Positions 35,159 to 43,938 of a DNA stretch of 64,000 bases are shown here, piece after piece. The translations under genes were made by a program, and so were the position numbers. The stretch is from contig CATNEN010000039.1 of assembly GCA_950097015.1 (NCBI GenBank), forward strand, positions 12,680,501-12,744,500, in the 5' to 3' direction. Source of the DNA: Macrostomum hystrix (Eukaryota; Platyhelminthes; Macrostomidae). Under the pieces are notes generated by a model, which was given only the letters and a program-made list of their open reading frames with translations, did not search any database and had not been told where the DNA came from. The stretch's first letter is position 1. Each line of letters opens with the position of its first letter.

Positions 35159-35608
35159 TTTTTTGCCTTTCTACCATGCAATTAACTAAAACCACAGACA
35201 GCACAGGTCTGGCCTGGCCTAGCCGGGCCTCATTATTCAATTAAATAAATTGCGTCGGTTTTATTACAATTTACATTTTACACCAACTGCGAGACTGCAT
35301 TATGCAATCATTCTCAATCTACATCTATAGATGTAAAAAATGCACAACAGCATCGATTGATCGATACCTGAGCGAGCCAGCTTATACTAATTTGGTTGCA
35401 GTTTGATCTAAATTTCTCTGTTGATCTTGGCTTTTTCCAAACATATCGGCCTGCAAGTACAAAATTACTAGGTGCATAATTTTTGCCTGCTCTCCCCGGC
35501 ATCGAGTACTTGCAGTAAGGTACCCTTGGCCGATACTAAAATGCCTTCGGGACGCCCTAGCTAAAACAATAGTTAATTGGCGAGGCGAAATTTGATTATC
35601 GAACCTTT

Positions 35609-35724
35609 GCCGAATTCAGTCGGTCTCTTACTGCGAAGACTCTCTTTTTTGCATGGTAAGACACCGTGCGGATCCAATTGAGCGATCTGCTGTATTTTTG
35701 ACAAGCCGCACCCAGACTGCGGCT
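35609..35724 (+). ncRNA. SL RNA gene, copy 28
   Basis: Intact; GTACCC-type spacer. Confidence 0.86.
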
Positions 35725-35966
35725 GCCTAATAAAACTAATAAAATACAAAAGCTAGTGGTGCCTGCCGTAGAAAAGTACACAAATTTGCAAACTTGATAA
35801 AGCAATTCGCTGCATGATTACTCTTTCATTGGTTGCTTGCAATTCTTATAGTTGCCAATCAAAAATATATTGTTTTCAAAGATTGACTGATTGATTTGTC
35901 CAACCAATATTACAATATACTCGACTGAATTGAGTATATATGCCAGTTTGGCCGCTTCCAGCCAGT

Positions 35967-36084
35967 GGCAACGGCCATACCACGTTGAAAACACCGGTTC
36001 TCGTCCGATCACCGAAGTTAAGCAACGTTGGGTTTGGTTAGTACTTGGATGGGTGACCGCCTGGGAATACCAAATGCTGTTGTC
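35967..36084 (+). rRNA. 5S rRNA gene, copy 28
   Basis: Intact; short-type 3' flank. Confidence 0.97.
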
Positions 36085-36534
36085 TTTTTTGCCTTTCTAC
36101 CATGCAATTAACTAAAACCACAGACAGCACAGGTCTGGCCTGGCCTAGCCGGGCCTCATTATTCAATTAAATAAATTGCGTCGGTTTTATTACAATTTAC
36201 ATTTTACACCAACTGCGAGACTGCATTATGCAATCATTCTCAATCTACATCTATAGATGTAAAAAATGCACAACAGCATCGATTGATCGATACCTGAGCG
36301 AGCCAGCTTATACTAATTTGGTTGCAGTTTGATCTAAATTTCTCTGTTGATCTTGGCTTTTTCCAAACATATCGGCCTGCAAGTACAAAATTACTAGGTG
36401 CATAATTTTTGCCTGCTCTCCCCGGCATCGAGTACTTGCAGTAAGGTAACCTTGGCCGATACTAAAATGCCTTCGGGACGCCCTAGCTAAAACAATAGTT
36501 AATTGGCGAGGCGAAATTTGATTATCGAACCTTT

Positions 36535-36650
36535 GCCGAATTCAGTCGGTCTCTTACTGCGAAGACTCTCTTTTTTGCATGGTAAGACACCGTGCGGATC
36601 CAATTGAGCGATCTGCTGTATTTTTGACAAGCCGCACCCAGACTGCGGCT
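36535..36650 (+). ncRNA. SL RNA gene, copy 29
   Basis: Intact; GTAACC-type spacer. Confidence 0.86.
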
Positions 36651-36892
36651 GCCTAATAAAACTAATAAAATACAAAAGCTAGTGGTGCCTGCCGTAGAAA
36701 AGTACACAAATTTGCAAACTTGATAAAGCAATTCGCTGCATGATTACTCTTTCATTGGTTGCTTGCAATTCTTATAGTTGCCAATCAAAAATATATTGTT
36801 TTCAAAGATTGACTGATTGATTTGTCCAACCAATATTACAATATACTCGACTGAATTGAGTATATATGCCAGTTTGGCCGCTTCCAGCCAGT

Positions 36893-37010
36893 GGCAACGG
36901 CCATACCACGTTGAAAACACCGGTTCTCGTCCGATCACCGAAGTTAAGCAACGTTGGGTTTGGTTAGTACTTGGATGGGTGACCGCCTGGGAATACCAAA
37001 TGCTGTTGTC
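36893..37010 (+). rRNA. 5S rRNA gene, copy 29
   Basis: Intact; short-type 3' flank. Confidence 0.97.
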
Positions 37011-37460
37011 TTTTTTGCCTTTCTACCATGCAATTAACTAAAACCACAGACAGCACAGGTCTGGCCTGGCCTAGCCGGGCCTCATTATTCAATTAAATAA
37101 ATTGCGTCGGTTTTATTACAATTTACATTTTACACCAACCGCGAGACTGCATTATGCAATCATTCTCAATCTACATCTATAGATGTAAAAAATGCACAAC
37201 AGCATCGATTGATCGATACCTGAGCGAGCCAGCTTATACTAATTTGGTTGCAGTTTGATCTAAATTTCTCTGTTGATCTTGGCTTTTTCCAAACATATCG
37301 GCCTGCAAGTACAAAATTACTAGGTGCATAATTTTTGCCTGCTCTCCCCGGCATCGAGTACTTGCAGTAAGGTACCCTTGGCCGATACTAAAATGCCTTC
37401 GGGACGCCCTAGCTAAAACAATAGTTAATTGGCGAGGCGAAATTTGATTATCGAACCTTT

Positions 37461-37576
37461 GCCGAATTCAGTCGGTCTCTTACTGCGAAGACTCTCTTTT
37501 TTGCATGGTAAGACACCGTGCGGATCCAATTGAGCGATCTGCTGTATTTTTGACAAGCCGCACCCAGACTGCGGCT
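37461..37576 (+). ncRNA. SL RNA gene, copy 30
   Basis: Intact; spacer ACCAACCGCG with GTACCC. Confidence 0.86.
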
Positions 37577-37818
37577 GCCTAATAAAACTAATAAAATACA
37601 AAAGCTAGTGGTGCCTGCCGTAGAAAAGTACACAAATTTGCAAACTTGATAAAGCAATTCGCTGCATGATTACTCTTTCATTGGTTGCTTGCAATTCTTA
37701 TAGTTGCCAATCAAAAATATATTGTTTTCAAAGATTGACTGATTGATTTGTCCAACCAATATTACAATATACTCGACTGAATTGAGTATATATGCCAGTT
37801 TGGCCGCTTCCAGCCAGT

Positions 37819-37936
37819 GGCAACGGCCATACCACGTTGAAAACACCGGTTCTCGTCCGATCACCGAAGTTAAGCAACGTTGGGTTTGGTTAGTACTTGG
37901 ATGGGTGACCGCCTGGGAATACCAAATGCTGTTGTC
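37819..37936 (+). rRNA. 5S rRNA gene, copy 30
   Basis: Intact; long-type 3' flank. Confidence 0.97.
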
Positions 37937-38387
37937 TTTTTTGCCTTTTCTACCATGCAATTAACTAAAACCACAGACAGCACAGGTCTGGCCTGGCCTA
38001 GCCGGGCCTCATTATTCAATTAAATAAATTGCGTCGGTTTTATTACAATTTACATTTTACACCAACTGCGAGACTGCATTATGCAATCATTCTCAATCTA
38101 CATCTATAGATGTAAAAAATGCACAACAGCATCGATTGATCGATACCTGAGCGAGCCAGCTTATACTAATTTGGTTGCAGTTTGATCTAAATTTCTCTGT
38201 TGATCTTGGCTTTTTCCAAACATATCGGCCTGCAAGTACAAAATTACTAGGTGCATAATTTTTGCCTGCTCTCCCCGGCATCGAGTACTTGCAGTAAGGT
38301 ACCCTTGGCCGATACTAAAATGCCTTCGGGACGCCCTAGCTAAAACAATAGTTAATTGGCGAGGCGAAATTTGATTATCGAACCTTT

Positions 38388-38503
38388 GCCGAATTCAGTC
38401 GGTCTCTTACTGCGAAGACTCTCTTTTTTGCATGGTAAGACACCGTGCGGATCCAATTGAGCGATCTGCTGTATTTTTGACAAGCCGCACCCAGACTGCG
38501 GCT
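38388..38503 (+). ncRNA. SL RNA gene, copy 31
   Basis: Intact; GTACCC-type spacer. Confidence 0.86.
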
Positions 38504-38745
38504 GCCTAATAAAACTAATAAAATACAAAAGCTAGTGGTGCCTGCCGTAGAAAAGTACACAAATTTGCAAACTTGATAAAGCAATTCGCTGCATGATTAC
38601 TCTTTCATTGGTTGCTTGCAATTCTTATAGTTGCCAATCAAAAATATATTGTTTTCAAAGATTGACTGATTGATTTGTCCAACCAATATTACAATATACT
38701 CGACTGAATTGAGTATATATGCCAGTTTGGCCGCTTCCAGCCAGT

Positions 38746-38863
38746 GGCAACGGCCATACCACGTTGAAAACACCGGTTCTCGTCCGATCACCGAAGTTAA
38801 GCAACGTTGGGTTTGGTTAGTACTTGGATGGGTGACCGCCTGGGAATACCAAATGCTGTTGTC
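38746..38863 (+). rRNA. 5S rRNA gene, copy 31
   Basis: Intact; long-type 3' flank. Confidence 0.97.
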
Positions 38864-39314
38864 TTTTTTGCCTTTTCTACCATGCAATTAACTAAAACCA
38901 CAGACAGCACAGGTCTGGCCTGGCCTAGCCGGGCCTCATTATTCAATTAAATAAATTGCGTCGGTTTTATTACAATTTACATTTTACACCAACTGCGAGA
39001 CTGCATTATGCAATCATTCTCAATCTACATCTATAGATGTAAAAAATGCACAACAGCATCGATTGATCGATACCTGAGCGAGCCAGCTTATACTAATTTG
39101 GTTGCAGTTTGATCTAAATTTCTCTGTTGATCTTGGCTTTTTCCAAACATATCGGCCTGCAAGTACAAAATTACTAGGTGCATAATTTTTGCCTGCTCTC
39201 CCCGGCATCGAGTACTTGCAGTAAGGTACCCTTGGCCGATACTAAAATGCCTTCGGGACGCCCTAGCTAAAACAATAGTTAATTGGCGAGGCGAAATTTG
39301 ATTATCGAACCTTT

Positions 39315-39430
39315 GCCGAATTCAGTCGGTCTCTTACTGCGAAGACTCTCTTTTTTGCATGGTAAGACACCGTGCGGATCCAATTGAGCGATCTGCTGTA
39401 TTTTTGACAAGCCGCACCCAGACTGCGGCT
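39315..39430 (+). ncRNA. SL RNA gene, copy 32
   Basis: Intact; GTACCC-type spacer. Confidence 0.86.
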
Positions 39431-39672
39431 GCCTAATAAAACTAATAAAATACAAAAGCTAGTGGTGCCTGCCGTAGAAAAGTACACAAATTTGCAAACT
39501 TGATAAAGCAATTCGCTGCATGATTACTCTTTCATTGGTTGCTTGCAATTCTTATAGTTGCCAATCAAAAATATATTGTTTTCAAAGATTGACTGATTGA
39601 TTTGTCCAACCAATATTACAATATACTCGACTGAATTGAGTATATATGCCAGTTTGGCCGCTTCCAGCCAGT

Positions 39673-39790
39673 GGCAACGGCCATACCACGTTGAAAACAC
39701 CGGTTCTCGTCCGATCACCGAAGTTAAGCAACGTTGGGTTTGGTTAGTACTTGGATGGGTGACCGCCTGGGAATACCAAATGCTGTTGTC
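39673..39790 (+). rRNA. 5S rRNA gene, copy 32
   Basis: Intact; short-type 3' flank. The spacer after it reads CAATAAAATAAA instead of CAATTAAATAAA. Confidence 0.97.
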
Positions 39791-40240
39791 TTTTTTGCCT
39801 TTCTACCATGCAATTAACTAAAACCACAGACAGCACAGGTCTGGCCTGGCCTAGCCGGGCCTCATTATTCAATAAAATAAATTGCGTCGGTTTTATTACA
39901 ATTTACATTTTACACCAACTGCGAGACTGCATTATGCAATCATTCTCAATCTACATCTATAGATGTAAAAAATGCACAACAGCATCGATTGATCGATACC
40001 TGAGCGAGCCAGCTTATACTAATTTGGTTGCAGTTTGATCTAAATTTCTCTGTTGATCTTGGCTTTTTCCAAACATATCGGCCTGCAAGTACAAAATTAC
40101 TAGGTGCATAATTTTTGCATGCTCTCCCCGGCATCGAGTACTTGCAGTAAGGTACCCTTGGCCGATACTAAAATGCCTTCGGGACGCCCTAGCTAAAACA
40201 ATAGTTAATTGGCGAGGCGAAATTTGATTATCGAACCTTT

Positions 40241-40356
40241 GCCGAATTCAGTCGGTCTCTTACTGCGAAGACTCTCTTTTTTGCATGGTAAGACACCGTG
40301 CGGATCCAATTGAGCGATCTGCTGTATTTTTGACAAGCCGCACCCAGACTGCGGCT
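40241..40356 (+). ncRNA. SL RNA gene, copy 33
   Basis: Intact; spacer with TTGCATGC and GTACCC. Confidence 0.86.
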
Positions 40357-40598
40357 GCCTAATAAAACTAATAAAATACAAAAGCTAGTGGTGCCTGCCG
40401 TAGAAAAGTACACAAATTTGCAAACTTGATAAAGCAATTCGCTGCATGATTACTCTTTCATTGGTTGCTTGCAATTCTTATAGTTGCCAATCAAAAATAT
40501 ATTGTTTTCAAAGATTGACTGATTGATTTGTCCAACCAATATTACAATATACTCGACTGAATTGAGTATATATGCCAGTTTGGCCGCTTCCAGCCAGT

Positions 40599-40716
40599 GG
40601 CAACGGCCATACCACGTTGAAAACACCGGTTCTCGTCCGATCACCGAAGTTAAGCAACGTTGGGTTTGGTTAGTACTTGGATGGGTGACCGCCTGGGAAT
40701 ACCAAATGCTGTTGTC
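40599..40716 (+). rRNA. 5S rRNA gene, copy 33
   Basis: Intact; short-type 3' flank, followed by the same CAATAAAATAAA variant as copy 32. Confidence 0.97.
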
Positions 40717-41166
40717 TTTTTTGCCTTTCTACCATGCAATTAACTAAAACCACAGACAGCACAGGTCTGGCCTGGCCTAGCCGGGCCTCATTATTCAATA
40801 AAATAAATTGCGTCGGTTTTATTACAATTTACATTTTACACCAACTGCGAGACTGCATTATGCAATCATTCTCAATCTACATCTATAGATGTAAAAAATG
40901 CACAACAGCATCGATTGATCGATACCTGAGCGAGCCAGCTTATACTAATTTGGTTGCAGTTTGATCTAAATTTCTCTGTTGATCTTGGCTTTTTCCAAAC
41001 ATATCGGCCTGCAAGTACAAAATTACTAGGTGCATAATTTTTGCATGCTCTCCCCGGCATCGAGTACTTGCAGTAAGGTACCCTTGGCCGATACTAAAAT
41101 GCCTTCGGGACGCCCTAGCTAAAACAATAGTTAATTGGCGAGGCGAAATTTGATTATCGAACCTTT

Positions 41167-41204
41167 GCCGAATTCAGTCGGTCTCTTACTGCGAAGACTC
41201 TCTT
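41167..41204 (+). pseudogene. SL RNA gene split by LINE copy 1 (5' part)
   Basis: Holds the upstream promoter region and exon nucleotides 1-38. The LINE begins right after CTCTCTT, so the last nine exon bases and the donor are displaced about 6.9 kb downstream. The gene cannot make a functional SL RNA, but its promoter could still be used. Confidence 0.9.
41188..41204 (+). repeat. Target-site duplication, left, LINE copy 1
   Basis: ACTGCGAAGACTCTCTT is repeated at 48077-48093. The true length is 14 to 18 bp, because the element's 3' ACT repeats make the left edge ambiguous. Confidence 0.85.
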
Positions 41205-41446
41205 CATTCTTATTCTCATTTACGCACGATCTCGAATTGCACTGTCGTAGCTGTGAATTCAATTAAATTATTTGTGTTATTGATTACTTGTTTTTACTCA
41301 CCTGTCCGATTTCTGATTTTTTAAAGCCCAGTTTTCTCTGGCCCCATTGCACTGTACAATACACATTGCAAGTGGGCCCACCACCCTTTCCGCAGTCAGA
41401 GACCGTCCCCCCCTGCCCAGTGCTAACTTTGTGAACTAGTTTATCT

Positions 41447-43882
41447 TTGTGCACAGCCCTCATAGTCACCAACCTACCTATCAAAGAATCTAAGAGTTCA
41501 CCTACTATGAAAGCTACTGGTAATTCGCCAACTTCCGAAAGTTCCTACGAGAAGTCACAGCGACGGTTGAAAACACCGACTGGGCTATCTGCCGACGAAC
41601 GTGCTCGACCAACATCTCGCCCAGGTCTGCCACCATCAATCCGACGCACCAGCCGCCCGTCCAGGTCGCCGATCAAGAGGATCCAAGTCCTAGATCACCC
41701 AGCAGCAGCCTCCGGTGACTCCACTGACGCCACACCTGCAGGTCAAGAAGGTCAAAGGTTAGAAAAGCCAACATATACTGCCACACCTGACAATAGATTC
41801 GACATGCCTACTGAGGATGTTGATCTCGATGCCCAGCCGACAACACTGCCAAAGCCTGCCGTCGATATCGATGGCCAAGTCGTCCTGCCGCAACAGCCAG
41901 ACACCTCTGAAAGGGAGGAATTCGAACCCGAGTTAGATGCTCTACTAGCCTACCTACCTAACATGCTAAAGGACAAAGCTGACCAAATCTATCATCGCCT
42001 AATGACTGACGTAGCCCCACTCGCCAAGCGCATTCATGCCAACCGATCCGTCTACTGGGTGGGCCCAGCCTACCGCTACAAAGGAGCCACTCTACCTGAG
42101 AACAACAACTGGCATGGCCTAATCGCTGAAATTGGCGAATTTCTACATCAAAAAGCTGACCTTGGCCTACCTAAATTCAACAGCTGCATAGTCAACATCT
42201 ACCACGATGCCAAAGACTTCATCCCGTACCATGCAGATGACGAGCCAGAACTAGGCGAAGACCCCATTATCGCGACAGTCTCCTTTGGCGCTGTCCGAAA
42301 TTTTCAGCTCAAATCTAAAGGCTCAAAAAGACTACTACTATCCCTGCCTACTCTACCGGGATCACTAATAACGATGGTGGGAGCCTGCCAACGCAAACTA
42401 CTTCACCGCATCGAACAAGGCAAGCGATCTGATAATCAGGCTCGGATTTCACTTACCTACCGAGTCACTGGCTGCCTGAGTGATGTCGGAAGCGCTGGCC
42501 ACAACAACGGCAACGAGACGAGACCTAGCACGACAGCGGCACCGGCCCTGATGAGAGCGACGACATCGGCGGCGGCGGCGGCGGCGGCGTCAGCATCTGC
42601 AGCATCATGGGGTCCTGTGACGGCAGCCTCCTACGCAAGCATAGCAGCAAAAAATCGGCCAAGAAGACCTCCAGCTCCTATCAAGCCAGTGGTCTTCGAG
42701 ACCTGCCGTGAAGGAGCCGAGAATCATATCAGCTTCCTGGAATGGCTACGCGACAACTTTGGCGGTCTAGCCAGAGCCACCGACACCAAGCCGCTGACGC
42801 ACTCATACGGCTATGTTGTGTTCCCAGCGACTGAAAAGGACCACAACATCTTCCTTCACGAGCCTCTACGCGTCACTGAATTCTTCGGTGAAGCGATTCT
42901 GAGACGCCAAGCTCGAACACGACCACTCGATGATCGCCGACCAGCCGACTTCGGCAAAGACATCATCATCAGACGCCCTACGGCCAACTTCGTCATCACC
43001 AATGTCCCATCATCCGTCACCGAAGCCCAGCTCCTCTGCCTGCTCAAAGACCAACTTGGGCTGAAGATCAAGTCCGTCAAACGGATCATCTCCAGAGCAA
43101 CTGGGCAATCGACTACCATGTTCCGTGCCTTTGCAGAAAACCAGGAAACTGCAGAGTTCTGCATAAAAAACGGAATCGATGCTGACTTCTGCACCTTTCC
43201 ATGCGAGGCCAGCAGATCCGAAGAGCCTGCCTTTGCAGTCCAATGCCGCAACTGCCAATCCTTCGGCCACAGGACTCAAGCGTGCAACCAAGCCAGGCGC
43301 TGCCGAATCTGCGGCCAAGACCATGAATGGGAAGACTGCACAGAACAGCTAGCCACCTGTGCCAACTGCGGAGGCAACCACAGGACCACATCGCGCTTCT
43401 GTCCACATGCAGCTGAACAGCATCGTGCCGCTACAGCCAAGGTTGCGCAAATTCGCCAACAGCAACAACCACAGCAAACTGCCACTGAGTCGGGAGCCGC
43501 TGCCGCCGCTGCCACCGCTGCCGCCGCTGCCGCCACCGACAACTCCACCAACGACGCCAATGACGAGCACTGGCTTCACCCCCCTCATCAGCCCAGAGCG
43601 ATCCCAGCGGTCGTCGAATCGAGCGCCATGTTGGCTGCAACGCCGGCGACCTCTGTGGCATCGATCTGCGGAAAAGTGAGTGCAAATGTAAACGCGAACC
43701 CTGAAGCACTGTTAGGCAATCTACTGCCCCTACTTATCCGTGTATTAGTCCAAGTGCTAATGGCAGTCCTGGTCCGACCGGATGGGAGCGCACCCAGCGC
43801 GGACTCGATCAGTCAAACGGTCGAAGAAACGCTGCGCAATGTGCTTCCCAGTCTGGGCGGTCTGGGGGCCAAAAGCACTTGA
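41447..43882 (+). CDS. LINE ORF1: AlkB-like dioxygenase plus zinc knuckles, copy 1
   Basis: 811 aa. Residues 1-160 are low-complexity and Pro/Ser/Arg rich. Residues about 165-343 are an AlkB-like 2-oxoglutarate/Fe(II) dioxygenase domain: N250-x-Y252, iron ligands H262-x-D264 and H320, and R333-x5-R339 in RISLTYR. This is the spacing of AlkB, which removes alkyl groups from nucleic acids oxidatively. An alanine-rich linker follows (about 373-400). Residues about 410-595 resemble the region before the knuckles in Jockey-type ORF1 proteins. Three zinc knuckles follow: C600-C603-H608-C613, C619-C622-H626-C631 and C638-C641-H645-C652. The tail has Gln and Ala runs and a hydrophobic stretch at 753-777. 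ORF1 proteins bind element RNA. The oxygenase may repair or demethylate that RNA (inference). A second in-frame ATG at codon 21 (41507) is an equally plausible start. Confidence 0.92.
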   Translation: MCTALIVTNLPIKESKSSPTMKATGNSPTSESSYEKSQRRLKTPTGLSADERARPTSRPGLPPSIRRTSRPSRSPIKRIQVLDHPAAASGDSTDATPAGQEGQRLEKPTYTATPDNRFDMPTEDVDLDAQPTTLPKPAVDIDGQVVLPQQPDTSEREEFEPELDALLAYLPNMLKDKADQIYHRLMTDVAPLAKRIHANRSVYWVGPAYRYKGATLPENNNWHGLIAEIGEFLHQKADLGLPKFNSCIVNIYHDAKDFIPYHADDEPELGEDPIIATVSFGAVRNFQLKSKGSKRLLLSLPTLPGSLITMVGACQRKLLHRIEQGKRSDNQARISLTYRVTGCLSDVGSAGHNNGNETRPSTTAAPALMRATTSAAAAAAASASAASWGPVTAASYASIAAKNRPRRPPAPIKPVVFETCREGAENHISFLEWLRDNFGGLARATDTKPLTHSYGYVVFPATEKDHNIFLHEPLRVTEFFGEAILRRQARTRPLDDRRPADFGKDIIIRRPTANFVITNVPSSVTEAQLLCLLKDQLGLKIKSVKRIISRATGQSTTMFRAFAENQETAEFCIKNGIDADFCTFPCEASRSEEPAFAVQCRNCQSFGHRTQACNQARRCRICGQDHEWEDCTEQLATCANCGGNHRTTSRFCPHAAEQHRAATAKVAQIRQQQQPQQTATESGAAAAAATAAAAAATDNSTNDANDEHWLHPPHQPRAIPAVVESSAMLAATPATSVASICGKVSANVNANPEALLGNLLPLLIRVLVQVLMAVLVRPDGSAPSADSISQTVEETLRNVLPSLGGLGAKST

Positions 43883-43938
43883 GACTGTGAACAATTAGAT
43901 TCAGTGATCAAAATTCAAATTCTAAACCTAGGACAAAT

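Larger units (their letters stand above)
25144..41204 (+). repeat. SL RNA-5S rRNA tandem array, segment 2 (17 units with 5S)
   Basis: The array resumes in the same unit position where it was interrupted at 14903: three A before the insertion and three after rebuild the normal six-A run. It ends inside an SL exon at 41204, where LINE copy 1 begins. Confidence 0.97.

Noticed and set aside
41566-41578. 13-base match GTTGAAAACACCG shared by the LINE ORF1 and the 5S gene
   Set aside because: A single short match, not at an element end or junction; too little to claim capture of 5S sequence.
42856-43709. Minus-strand and alternative-frame reading frames within ORF1
   Set aside because: Shadows of the GC-rich, alanine- and glutamine-rich coding region of ORF1; none resembles a known protein.
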